DNA of 64,000 nt from Hyphomonadaceae bacterium JAD_PAG50586_4. Its GTDB lineage: Bacteria > Pseudomonadota > Alphaproteobacteria > Caulobacterales > Aquidulcibacteraceae. The stretch is taken from assembly GCA_023242925.1 (NCBI GenBank), contig CP096134.1:1054001-1118000 (forward strand), in the 5' to 3' direction. The notes under the pieces were generated by a model. That model saw only the letters and a list, made by a program, of their open reading frames with translations, was not told the origin of the DNA and did no database searches. Below are positions 18,401 to 26,794 of the stretch, one piece after another (the stretch's first letter is position 1; each line of letters begins with the position of its first letter). A program made the position numbers and the translations under genes.

Positions 18401-19243
18401 TCACATCTTCTTCTTCAGCGGGGCCAGGTCTGCGAAATTGGGGACGCGTTTTTGCGCTTTGGCGGCGAAGGCTTCCATCATGTGCGGGGGCGCGAACATG
18501 CCGGCTTGCCAGGTGGCGATGTAATCGAGGCCGTCGGCGATGGTATGATCGCGCGCGTAATTAATCATGCGCTTGGAGCCGGCCACGGCGACGGGCGCTT
18601 TGGCCGCGATCTCGGCCGCGATTTCCATCACGTGCGCGAGCATGGCTTCTTGGCTGGGGAAGGTCTCGTTGACGAGGCCGATCTGCTTGGCGCGTTGGGC
18701 GGGCAGGCGCCGGCCAGCGTAGGCGAGTTCACGCACCCAACCTTCGGGGATGAGTTTGCACAGACGCGGGAAGGTGCCGACGTCGGCGGTCATGCCGATA
18801 TTGATTTCTTGGATTTGGAAGAAGGCGTCTTCGGTCGCGTAGCGGATGTCGCACGCGGACACGAAATCGACGCCGCCGCCGATGCAGCCGCCTTGGATCG
18901 CGACCAGCACGGGCATGCGCGCGTTGTCCAAGCAATTGAAGCTGGCTTGCAGCGTCAGCACGAATTGGCGGAAGGCTTCGGCGCGCGAATAGGGATCGCC
19001 GCCGCCTGCGCCCACGCTTTCGCCATCGGTGAAGACGGAAAGATCCATGCCGGCGGTGAAATGCTTGCCGGTGGAGGAGATGACGATGACGCGTGCTTTG
19101 GCGTGATCATCGATGTCATGCACCAGCGCCGGCAATTCGTTCCAGAATGCGCGCGGCATGGAATTCATCGCCTCGGGCCGATTGAGCACGATGTGTGCGA
19201 TGTTGTTTTCGATGCTGAGTTTGAAGCAGGTTGTTTCCGTCAT
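18401..19243 (-). CDS. Enoyl-CoA hydratase/isomerase (crotonase) family protein
   Basis: 280 residues from the ATG giving MTETTCF. Crotonase fold: HIVLNRPEAMNSMPRAFW, the oxyanion-hole segment SSTGKHFTAGMDLSVF, and AIQGGCIGGGVDFVSACDIRYATEDAFFQIQEINIGMTADVGTFPRL. An acidic residue in the last block (QEINIGMTADVG) fits delta3,5-delta2,4-dienoyl-CoA isomerase-like members. It probably acts in beta-oxidation of unsaturated fatty acids; exact reaction uncertain. Confidence 0.9.
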   Translation of the reverse strand: MTETTCFKLSIENNIAHIVLNRPEAMNSMPRAFWNELPALVHDIDDHAKARVIVISSTGKHFTAGMDLSVFTDGESVGAGGGDPYSRAEAFRQFVLTLQASFNCLDNARMPVLVAIQGGCIGGGVDFVSACDIRYATEDAFFQIQEINIGMTADVGTFPRLCKLIPEGWVRELAYAGRRLPAQRAKQIGLVNETFPSQEAMLAHVMEIAAEIAAKAPVAVAGSKRMINYARDHTIADGLDYIATWQAGMFAPPHMMEAFAAKAQKRVPNFADLAPLKKKM

Positions 19244-19342
19244 GGCGTTCGCTCCTTGGGGGAGGCTAACACGCCAGGCGCGCGCGGTCGCGGGTGTCGC
19301 CACGCGAAGCAAAGGTTGACCAAAGGTGATGCGCTTGCTGCG

Positions 19343-19798
19343 CTAGCGCTGCAGGCGCTCGTGGATCGCAGGTAGCTCCATCAGGGCGGCGGAGCCGTAC
19401 CAGGGATAGGCTTCGTAGGCGAAGACGCCGGCGTCGACGGCCGGATCGCTGGCGACGAGGGCGGCGGCTTCTTCGACCGTGCTCACCGTGAAGATGAAGA
19501 TGCCGCGATACTGGCGTTCATTGGCGCCGAGCGGGCCGGCGACGACGAGGCGGCCTGCTTCGGCGAGGCGGTTGATGTTGGCCATGTGGCCGTTGAAGAG
19601 GCGCGTGCGCTCTTCGTCGGAGAGGTTCGTGGCCGGGCCGGTTTTGAGGATGACCAGCACGTAGGGCCGCATGCCGCGCTCGTCTGCGCCGAGGCGCTGG
19701 GCGAGGGCGGCGTCGTAGTCGCTTGGCGCGGGGTGCTGTGCGGGCGCGGTGGCGCAGGCGGTGAGGGCGAGGCAGCAAGCGACGAGAAGCTGGCGCAT
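19343..19798 (-). CDS. YCII-domain lipoprotein
   Basis: 151 residues. A signal peptide with lipobox (LALTACATAP) precedes a YCII-related ferredoxin-like domain: YVLVILKTGPATNL, HMANINRLAEAGRLVVAGPLG, RGIFIFTV and AYPWYGSAAL. YCII domains are usually cytoplasmic; an exported lipid-anchored one is less common. The start overlaps the stop of the upstream membrane protein by one base (TAATG). Confidence 0.8.
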   Translation of the reverse strand: MRQLLVACCLALTACATAPAQHPAPSDYDAALAQRLGADERGMRPYVLVILKTGPATNLSDEERTRLFNGHMANINRLAEAGRLVVAGPLGANERQYRGIFIFTVSTVEEAAALVASDPAVDAGVFAYEAYPWYGSAALMELPAIHERLQR

Positions 19799-20301
19799 TA
19801 GTTCGCTCCCGAATGGGGTTGGCGATTTAGCAAGCGCTGGAGGCGCGAGTGTAGGAACCATACGCCGATGGGGAGATAGAAGACGAGTAAGAACGTCCCA
19901 AACACGCTCCACCAGGGAAACCAATCCTGCTTCAGTTCAGATTTCACAAGCGCGCTGGCGGCGATCCAAACGCTGACTAAATGACCGATGCCAGCGAGAA
20001 ACATGAAGGCGTTGTTGGCCAAGATGAGCAACGCGAACCAACCGCCGAGCGCGAGGACAAAGACAGCGCGGCCGAATAGATTACCGAGTGGCGTTGAGAA
20101 TTGCGGCGTGGCTTCGCGGGCGAGCGAGTAGAGCGACCAATTCCACCAAAGCACAAAGATGAGCAGCGCCGTTGTGACTGCGAAGCTTGAGACCGAAAAG
20201 CCTGGAATGAGGCGTGGCAACGCCCCCGATGCGAACACGACCGCATAGGCAAGCGTTGTGAAAATCGGATGCGCGCCGATCGTCCGCTCGCGAACGCCCA
20301 T
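19798..20301 (-). CDS. Four-TM membrane protein of unknown function
   Basis: 167 residues with four hydrophobic helices (FTTLAYAVVFASGALP; FAVTTALLIFVLWW; VFVLALGGWFALLILANNAFMFLA; FGTFLLVFYLPIGVWFL). No motif I recognise. Its ATG overlaps the hemolysin III stop by one base (TAATG) and its own stop overlaps the YCII lipoprotein start, so hemolysin III, this gene and the YCII gene form one translationally coupled unit. Confidence 0.75.
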   Translation of the reverse strand: MGVRERTIGAHPIFTTLAYAVVFASGALPRLIPGFSVSSFAVTTALLIFVLWWNWSLYSLAREATPQFSTPLGNLFGRAVFVLALGGWFALLILANNAFMFLAGIGHLVSVWIAASALVKSELKQDWFPWWSVFGTFLLVFYLPIGVWFLHSRLQRLLNRQPHSGAN

Positions 20302-20963
20302 TAAGCGAACACGACGCCCGTCAGCACGGCTGCGTAATGTACGCCGGCCGCCGCCATGACGAAGCCGTGCCAGATGGCGCGGCGGAAGGGGAGATTTTCG
20401 GCGACGTAGAAGGGGATGCCGATCGTATAGAGCAGGCCGCCGATCGCGAGCAGGATGATGCCGGCGAGTGGCACGCCTTCGATCATCGGCCCCATCGCGG
20501 CCACGACGAGCCAGCCCATCAGCACGTAAAATCCGATCCAAATTTTCTTGCCGATGCCCGGCAGGAAGAGTTTGCCGGCGGCGCCGATCAGGGCGAGCGC
20601 CCAGATGATCGTCGTCATCGAGATCGCCCAGGCGCCGTCGAAGCGGATGGTGGTGAAGGGCGTGTAGGTGCCGGCGATCATCAGGAAGATGGCGGCGTGG
20701 TCGAAGCGGCGCAGCAGCGATTTGCGCTTATGGTTCTCGGCCAGATTGTAGGCCATCGAGCAGCCGATCATGGTGATGACGCAGATGGCGTACACGCCCA
20801 CGGCCGCCGCCATGCCGAGCCCGCCTTGCCAGATCGCAAGACCGAGGGCCGCGAAGACGGCAATGGTGAAGAGGCCGAGCGCCACGCCATGCACCCAGCC
20901 ATCGACGAGCTTTTCGAGCCGCGTCGGGTAATGGAGTTGGGGGATCAGGTCAGAGAGCGTCAT
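20301..20963 (-). CDS. Hemolysin III / progestin-receptor-like (HlyIII) family membrane protein
   Basis: 220 residues, seven predicted TM helices. Signature residues of the CREST/HlyIII superfamily are present: CSMAYNL near TM2, RRFDHAAIFLMIAGTYTPF in the middle, and a late HGFVMAAAGVHY with the His residues proposed to bind a metal. The family is annotated as hemolysin but is better seen as possible membrane hydrolases or lipid-homeostasis proteins. First gene of a three-gene unit. Confidence 0.9.
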   Translation of the reverse strand: MTLSDLIPQLHYPTRLEKLVDGWVHGVALGLFTIAVFAALGLAIWQGGLGMAAAVGVYAICVITMIGCSMAYNLAENHKRKSLLRRFDHAAIFLMIAGTYTPFTTIRFDGAWAISMTTIIWALALIGAAGKLFLPGIGKKIWIGFYVLMGWLVVAAMGPMIEGVPLAGIILLAIGGLLYTIGIPFYVAENLPFRRAIWHGFVMAAAGVHYAAVLTGVVFA

Positions 20964-21039
20964 CGGCAGGGAGCATGGCGCCTTTGTGCGGCGGTGTCAG
21001 GGCCGTGCGGGTCACGATTCCCGACCAAATATTTCTCCC

Positions 21040-21140
21040 CCATCCCGGGCGAGCGCAGCAAGACCCGGGACCCAAGGGGCCGCCGGCGCTGCCTTTGGCT
21101 CTGGGTCCCGGATGCCGCCTGGCGCGGCTCCGGGATGACG
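21040..21140. repeat. Intergenic palindromic repeat, copy 2
   Basis: Same family as 18,273–18,375: CCATCCCGGGC … GACCCGGGACCCA … TGGGTCCCGGATG … CCGGGATGACGG. It sits between the divergent hemolysin III and DUF4197 genes and ends about 20 bases before the latter's start, so it forms much of that gene's upstream region. Confidence 0.85.
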
Positions 21141-21159
21141 GATGAGTTATAGTCGGCGC

Positions 21160-21855
21160 ATGCAGAATCATTTCGCTCGGCGCGTGTTTCTTGGGTCGTT
21201 GGCGGCGGCGGTGGCGGCGCCCGCGTTCGCGCAACAACAGCGCATTCTCGACAGCTTGACGCAAGCCGATGCGAGCCGGGGCATCCGCGATGCGCTGGGC
21301 TTGGCGGCGATGAACGCAACGACGCGGTTGGGCCAGCCGCAGGGCTTTTGGAATGACGGGCGGGTGCGGATTCCGTTGCCGGGCTTGCTGGGGCAATCGC
21401 AGCGCACGCTCTCGGGGTTCGGTATGTCGCAGCCGCTCGATGCGTTGCAGGAGAGCCTGAACCGCGCCGCCGAGCGCACCATGCCGGAAGCGGCGGGGCT
21501 GTTCACAAACGCGGTGCGCACGATCACGATCGCCGATGCGATCGACATCGTGCGCGGCGGCAATGACAGCGCGACGCGCTATCTGCGCGGTCGCACGGAA
21601 ACCCGGCTGACCACCTTGCTGAAGCCGCCGATGACGGAGGCGCTGACATCGTCCGGTGCGTTTACCCTGATGCGCACGGCGCTGCGTGAAGTGGGCTTGG
21701 CCAGCATGACGCGCGATCTGCGCACCGAAGTGATCAATTTCTCGAGCACGAAAGCCATTGAAGGCGCCTTCTTTTTCATCGCCGAAGAAGAGCGCGCGAT
21801 CCGCCGCGACCCGGCGCGGCGCACGACAGATATTTTGCGCCGGGTGTTTGGCTAA
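21160..21855 (+). CDS. DUF4197 family exported protein
   Basis: 231 residues from ATG 21,160; an in-frame ATG six codons earlier adds a basic extension. The N-terminus (HFARRVFLGSLAAAVAAPAFAQ) is a Sec or possibly Tat signal with twin Arg. The mature protein has the DUF4197 pattern: ASRGIRDALGLAA, DGRVRIPLPGLL, SLNRAAERTMPEAAGLF, IVRGGNDSATRYL and TRETDI-like C-terminal helix. Function of the family is unknown. Confidence 0.88.
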   Translation: MQNHFARRVFLGSLAAAVAAPAFAQQQRILDSLTQADASRGIRDALGLAAMNATTRLGQPQGFWNDGRVRIPLPGLLGQSQRTLSGFGMSQPLDALQESLNRAAERTMPEAAGLFTNAVRTITIADAIDIVRGGNDSATRYLRGRTETRLTTLLKPPMTEALTSSGAFTLMRTALREVGLASMTRDLRTEVINFSSTKAIEGAFFFIAEEERAIRRDPARRTTDILRRVFG

Positions 21856-21926
21856 ATGTTCGCGCGACAAGGGAGCCATGCGGCGTTGCGCTTGATTGAT
21901 CGCGGCCGCATCGTCATGGTCCGCGC

Positions 21927-22853
21927 GTGACAGAGAATTCAGATTTTCGCCGCGTCAGCTTTGAAGTGCCGGGCGGGCGCATGGCTGGCGTCGCCTTTGG
22001 CGCGGAGACGGCTACGCCCGATATCGTGTTCGTGCACGCCACCGGCTTTAACGCGCGCACTTATCGTTCGCTGCTCGCGCCTTTGGGCGATCGCTTTCAT
22101 GTGCTGGCGCTCGATATGCGCGGGCATGGGCTCAGCACTTTGCCGCCGCGCATCTTTGGCTACACGTCGTGGGATCGTCACCGTGACGATCTGATCGCTG
22201 TGCTGGAGCATTTTTCCGCGCCAGTGACGCTGGCCGGGCATTCGATGGGCGGCGTGGTGAGCTTGCTGACGGCGGCGCGGCGCACCGATCTCGTCGGCGG
22301 CTTGGCCTTGATCGATCCGGTGATCTTGCCGACGGCCGCGTACGCGTTCGCGCAATTGCCGTTCGCGTCGGTGATCCAGCGCCACACGATGCCGATCGCC
22401 AAAGGCGCGGCCAAGCGGCGCGCGCATTTCCCTGATCGCGCCAGCGCCGTGGAGGCGTTTACCGGGCGCGGGATCTTCAAGACGTTCCCACGTGACGTAA
22501 TCGAGGATTACGTTGGCGACGGATTGATCGAGGACGGCAAGGGCGGCTTCACCTTGGCCTGCACGCCGGCGTACGAAGCGGCGACGTTCTGTGCGCATCG
22601 TCACGATCCGTGGACCGCGCTGCGCCGGATCACCGATCCGGTGGTGTTGCTGCGGGCGGAGCGGCAATCCACCATCACCGAGGCGTGCATGCATCGGATC
22701 GCGGCGCTCAAGCCTGACGCGCGTGTCGCCACAGTCGAAGGCGCCGGTCACATGATCCCGATGGAGCGGCCGGATCGTGTGCGCGCCGCGATCGAGAGCG
22801 CACATCTGCTCGCGCGCGCGGGCCGCAAGTATCACGACGCTTTGGTGCAATAG
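21927..22853 (+). CDS. Alpha/beta hydrolase
   Basis: 308 residues from a GTG start. Canonical fold landmarks are FVHATGFNARTY (oxyanion strand), DMRGHG, the nucleophile elbow GHSMGGV (Ser near residue 107), a late acidic region and the C-terminal catalytic His in VEGAGHMIPMERPD. The substrate cannot be told. It is convergent with the thioesterase-like gene. Confidence 0.92.
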   Translation: MTENSDFRRVSFEVPGGRMAGVAFGAETATPDIVFVHATGFNARTYRSLLAPLGDRFHVLALDMRGHGLSTLPPRIFGYTSWDRHRDDLIAVLEHFSAPVTLAGHSMGGVVSLLTAARRTDLVGGLALIDPVILPTAAYAFAQLPFASVIQRHTMPIAKGAAKRRAHFPDRASAVEAFTGRGIFKTFPRDVIEDYVGDGLIEDGKGGFTLACTPAYEAATFCAHRHDPWTALRRITDPVVLLRAERQSTITEACMHRIAALKPDARVATVEGAGHMIPMERPDRVRAAIESAHLLARAGRKYHDALVQ

Positions 22854-22892
22854 GCGGCGCGCGCGTGCGGGCGAGGGCGCCGGCGCTCTAAG

Positions 22893-23824
22893 TTAGATCG
22901 CGAACGCGACCAGGCGCTTTTCATGCGCGCGCGGACTTCCGGGCTTGGCGAGATGGTTTTGCGCGTGGCGGTGTCGAAGGTGAGCGCGGTGACTTCCATG
23001 CTCATCCAGAGTTTGCCGCTCGCAGGATCGCAGAGCCAGTGCACGAGGCGCAGCGTCTTTTCGCCGACCTCGATGATGCCGGAATAAACCTCGATCAGAT
23101 CGCCGGGGCGCGGCCATTGGCGATAGATGTAGCGCGCCTCCACCACGGCGCCGGCGGGCGCTGCGCCCTTATCGGCGGCGGCGTCCGCGCGCCATTGCGC
23201 GAGCAAATTCGGAACGGAATCGGACACGCGGCCCATGAGATGATCGAAGCGCATGCGGCCGAACGTGTCGCAATGCTCGCCGAGCACCATCGCGCCACCG
23301 ATGCGCAACGCGCCGCATTCGAGCGCGCGATCGCGGCTGGCGTCGCTCGGCGTTTTCGTGACGTCGACCGAGCGTGGCTTGGCGTGCGCGGGCAATTCGA
23401 CGCGAAGACGGCTCGCCGCCTCGCGTGTGCGCGGTGACCAAGCGAAGGCGCGGAAATCGCGCGTGTCGGTGTGCGCGACCTTGATGGCGAAGCTGGAGGA
23501 TGAGGCGCCGTCGGCGTGGCGCATGTCGAGGCAGAATCTGGCGTCCGTCTCGCCTATCTCGATCACGCCGCCATGCATGACGAGCGGCGCGCCGGGCAAC
23601 GCTTCCTTGTTGAAGCGCACATGCAATTCGAGCGGCGTCAGCGTGGAGGCGGCAGCACTCGTGAACGCGCGCGGAATTTCGAGCGCGTGGGCCATGTGCG
23701 CGAGCCCGATATAGGCGCGCTCCAAATGGAAGCGGATATTGAGATGGCCGCCGTCGTCACACTCCCATGTGTTGACGCTGCCCTGATAGAGCGGCGCGGG
23801 CAGAGGCGCTGGCGGCGTGCTCAT
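22893..23824 (-). CDS. Acyl-CoA thioesterase-like double-hotdog protein (frameshifted at the extreme C-terminus)
   Basis: The frame begins at ATG 23,824, overlapping the zur stop (ATGA). Two hotdog-like halves are visible: YQGSVNTWECDDGGHLN with FHLERAYIGLAHMAHAL, then GEHCDTFGRMRFDHLMGRVSDSVPNL and YIYRQWPRPGDLIEVYSGI. As written, the last 27 residues are Arg-rich and run past the expected end. Adding one A to the A4 run (plus-strand T4 at 22,918–22,921) gives RARMKKRLVAFAI and a stop at 22,893, for 310 residues. The protein probably hydrolyses or binds acyl-CoA. The C-terminal break is the mildest of those in this window. Confidence 0.8.
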
Positions 23825-24288
23825 GCGGCTTGCTGGCACGTCGCGCAGAGGCCGCTGGCTTCGATCATGGTGCGGCGGATGGCGAAGCCATCGCGTTTTG
23901 CCGCTTCGCCGAGATCGACCAGGGCGTGGCCAGCGTCGAATTCTTCGGCAGCGCCGCACTTTTCGCAGATGAGGAAGATGGTCGAGCGTTCGCAGCCGCC
24001 GACTTCGCACGCGACGAACGCGTTCAAGCTTTCGATGCGGTGCGCGAGGCCCATGCGCACGAGAAAATCGAGCGCGCGATAGATGGTGGGCGGTTTGGCG
24101 GTCCGGTCGCCGTCGAGCAGTGGCAAAAGATCATAGGCTTTCGCCGGCGCGTGCTGGGTGATCAGCAATTCGAGCACGCGGCGGCGCAGCGGCGTTAGGC
24201 TCTCGCCCGCCGCCTGGCAGGCCTGCTCAGCCTCGGCCAGTTGCGTCGTGTGATCGTGTGCGCAGTGCGTGTGTGCCATGCCGGCCAT
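23821..24288 (-). CDS. zur: Zur/Fur-family metal-responsive transcriptional repressor
   Basis: 155 residues from ATG 24,288 (another ATG three codons later). A His/Cys-rich N-terminus (HTHCAHDH) is followed by a winged helix (LTPLRRRVLELLITQHAPAKAYDLL, PPTIYRALDFLVRMGLAHRIESLNAFV). The dimerisation domain holds CxxC pairs CEKCG and CATC for structural zinc. The pattern and His-rich leader favour Zur (zinc) over Fur. It is co-translated with the downstream thioesterase-like gene, an unusual partner for Zur. Confidence 0.9.
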   Translation of the reverse strand: MAGMAHTHCAHDHTTQLAEAEQACQAAGESLTPLRRRVLELLITQHAPAKAYDLLPLLDGDRTAKPPTIYRALDFLVRMGLAHRIESLNAFVACEVGGCERSTIFLICEKCGAAEEFDAGHALVDLGEAAKRDGFAIRRTMIEASGLCATCQQAA

Positions 24289-24445
24289 GATCGCAGGGTC
24301 CGTCCTTGTGCGGAAGATGGGGAGTGGCGCGCGAGAATTTGAGAGCAATTTCGTCTCACGCGCGGAATAGAACTTTACAAGAACATCTGACTCGCGTACC
24401 AATTTGGAACATAGCGCGAACGAAGAATTTCGAGGGGCATGAGCA

Positions 24446-24820
24446 ATGAGCGAAGCGATCTTCCGTGGTTTGTCCGGCCGTCTGCACCGTTTCAGCGTGC
24501 ACCGCCCGCATGAGGATTTCGCGGCAGCACCCGCCGTCTATTGCTTTGCCCGCCCAGGCCCCGGCGGCCGTGGCTGGACGCCACTCTTCCTGTCGCGGAC
24601 GGGCAATCTTTCCAAGCGCTTAGCCAATCACGAGCAATGGCCCGAAGCCAAGCTCCTGGGGGCCACCCACATCATGATCCACGAGCACGACGAGCGCGAC
24701 GCGCGCGAATACGTGGAAGCCGACCTCGCCGAAGCGCTCCGCCCGGTGATGAACGGCCCCTTCCTGGAAGCCGAGGTCGAAGAAGCCGAGAGCAATCTCC
24801 GGCTGATCTGGGCGGCTTAA
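24446..24820 (+). CDS. Small GIY-YIG-like single-domain protein
   Basis: 124 residues, no signal peptide. Residues about 29–105 follow the order of a GIY-YIG nuclease: PAVYCFAR in place of GIYxI, LFLSRTGNLSKRLANHEQW in place of the YVGxTxxLxxRLxxH helix, and a later EYVEADLAEAL helix with the acidic residue, then a proline/asparagine pair. The first Tyr and Arg are kept while the GIY Gly and YIG Tyr are replaced, so activity is doubtful. It is divergent from zur and has its own Shine–Dalgarno (GAGGGGC). The fold assignment is by eye. Confidence 0.6.
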   Translation: MSEAIFRGLSGRLHRFSVHRPHEDFAAAPAVYCFARPGPGGRGWTPLFLSRTGNLSKRLANHEQWPEAKLLGATHIMIHEHDERDAREYVEADLAEALRPVMNGPFLEAEVEEAESNLRLIWAA

Positions 24821-24857
24821 TTTACTCTGCTCTCCTCGCGAAGCGGGGAGGGAAAGA

Positions 24858-24888
24858 AAGGGGCGCTCCTTTGCGGGAGCGCCCTTTG
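24858..24888 (+). terminator. Bidirectional hairpin terminator
   Basis: AAGGGGCGCTCC–TTTGC–GGGAGCGCCCTTT, with a run of A on one side and T on the other. It lies in the 90-base gap between two convergent genes and can end transcription from both. Confidence 0.8.
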
Positions 24889-24911
24889 AGTTTGCTACGA
24901 GGGTTATTCGG

Positions 24912-26654
24912 TTAGCGCGAGCCTTGCGGTGTGGGCCGGGGCGCGGGGCGCGGTTCGGGTCTTGGCTGTTGCGGCAGCGGGTTCAAAGCGGCTGCACTGG
25001 AGGCGGCGCGCGCAAGTTGGAGGAATTCCGCGCGCCAGCCGAATTCGTCACGGCCGCGTGCGGTTTGCGCCAGATTGATCACGTCTTCCCAATCATAGCC
25101 CTGGTCGAGATACGCATCGCCGCGCAGGAGCTGGCCGTAGCCAGCGACGGCAGTGGCCCACCGCGCCGATTCATTCGCTTGCGCGATGGTGGCGACGGAG
25201 TCCGCATTGGTGATCGGGCGTTCGATGAGGCGCGAGGTGTCTTGGCCCGGCAGCTTGTAGCGAATGCGCAGGAAGGCGAGTTCGTTGGCTGTGCCGGCGG
25301 CTGGGCGTTGGCCCGGCTGATAGCGCAGCTCATCGTTGAACGTGCGCCCGCCAACGGGGACGATTTCATAGATCGCCGTGACCGAATGGCCGGCGCCGAT
25401 TTCGCCGGCGTCGACTTGGTCGTTGTTGAAGTCTTCGCGGCGGAGCATGCGCGTTTCGTAGCCGATCAGGCGATATTCAGCGACGCGCGCCGGATTGAAC
25501 TCGACCTGGATTTTCACGTCATTGGCGATCGAGAACATATTCGACGCCATCTCGTCGCGAAGCACGCGGCGGGCTTCGTTGAGCGTATCGATATAGGTGG
25601 CGACGCCGTTGCCGTTTTGGGCGAGGCGCTGCATCAGCGCGTCGTTGTAATTGCCGCCGCCGAAGCCGAACACCGAAAGATAGATGCCGGTTTCGCGCTT
25701 GCGCGAGACAAAGTCTTGCAGCTGTTGGGGATCGTTGATGCCGACATTGAAATCGCCGTCGGTGCCAATGATGACGCGGTTGATGCTGTTGCGGTTGAAG
25801 TTTTGCTCAGCCAGCGCATAGGCCTGACGCAAGCCTTCCGCGCCCGCGGTCGAGCCGCCCGGCTGCAGCGAATTGAGTGCCGCCAGAATGCGGCCATGCT
25901 CGTTGCCCGGCGTCGGTTCGAGCACCGTGCCGGCCGCGCCCGCATAGACCACGATGGCCACGCGGTCGCGCGCATTGAGCTGATCGATGAGCATCGAGAA
26001 GCTCCGCTGCAGAAGCGGCAGCTTGTTCTCCGCATTCATCGAGCCGGACACGTCGAGCAGGAGCACGAGGTTTAGCGGCGGGCGCTCGCGTGGGACGATA
26101 TTGTAGCCTTGCAGGCCGATATGCACGAGCTGGCGACCTTCAGCCCAAGGCGAGGGTGCTACGGTGACGCTGGTGGAGAAGGGCTGCTCGCGATTTTGCG
26201 GCAGCGGGTAATCGTAGCGGAAGTAATTGACGAGCTCTTCGATGCGCACGGCGTCGCGCGGTGGCAGACGACCTTGGTTCAGCATGCGGCGCACGTTGGA
26301 ATAGGAGGCGGTGTCGACGTCGATGGAGAAGGTCGAGACCGGATCGTCGGCGACGGCGTGGATCGGATTGACCTCGACGTCTTCATAGCGCTCGCGATCG
26401 ACGTCGCCCGGCATGGGCTGCGGCGCGGTCTGCGCGTAGGGCGCCGCGACAGCGCCCATAACGCCTCTCTCAGCCATCATCGGCGCTGGCGGCGGCGGCG
26501 GCGAGGGCGGCGCCACGACGGCGGCCTGATCGCGCCGATTGCCGGTGACGACGACGCCGTCCTCTTCTTGGGCGGTTTGCGTTGATGGGCCGGCGCATGA
26601 GGCAAGTGCGAAGACGCACGCCATCAGGGCCGCGCGAGCGGAATGTTTAAGCAT
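24912..26654 (-). CDS. VWA-domain lipoprotein (YfbK-like)
   Basis: 580 residues from the ATG giving MLKHSARA, with AGGGAGGG upstream. Lipobox LASCAGPS, then a proline-rich linker. A VWA N-terminal domain (STFSIDVDTASYSNVRRMLNQGRLPPRDAVRIEELVNYF) is followed by a VWA domain with intact MIDAS DVSGSMNAEN near residue 220, and the DUF3520-type C-terminus with LLRGDAYLDQGYDWEDVINLA. YfbK-type proteins are envelope lipoproteins of unclear function. The extended upstream start at 26,759 is rejected because the lipobox peptide is at 26,654. Confidence 0.92.
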   Translation of the reverse strand: MLKHSARAALMACVFALASCAGPSTQTAQEEDGVVVTGNRRDQAAVVAPPSPPPPPAPMMAERGVMGAVAAPYAQTAPQPMPGDVDRERYEDVEVNPIHAVADDPVSTFSIDVDTASYSNVRRMLNQGRLPPRDAVRIEELVNYFRYDYPLPQNREQPFSTSVTVAPSPWAEGRQLVHIGLQGYNIVPRERPPLNLVLLLDVSGSMNAENKLPLLQRSFSMLIDQLNARDRVAIVVYAGAAGTVLEPTPGNEHGRILAALNSLQPGGSTAGAEGLRQAYALAEQNFNRNSINRVIIGTDGDFNVGINDPQQLQDFVSRKRETGIYLSVFGFGGGNYNDALMQRLAQNGNGVATYIDTLNEARRVLRDEMASNMFSIANDVKIQVEFNPARVAEYRLIGYETRMLRREDFNNDQVDAGEIGAGHSVTAIYEIVPVGGRTFNDELRYQPGQRPAAGTANELAFLRIRYKLPGQDTSRLIERPITNADSVATIAQANESARWATAVAGYGQLLRGDAYLDQGYDWEDVINLAQTARGRDEFGWRAEFLQLARAASSAAALNPLPQQPRPEPRPAPRPTPQGSR

Positions 26655-26794
26655 GGATGGTCCCTCCCGAACCGCCCGGACACGGTGTCTGTGACGCACC
26701 ACGAAAGCGCGCCGAACACGGCAAGTGTGCGGCATGTGCGCGGCGTTTTGTGAACACACGCGCGTGAATCACGCGCTTGTGTGAATTGAGTCGC

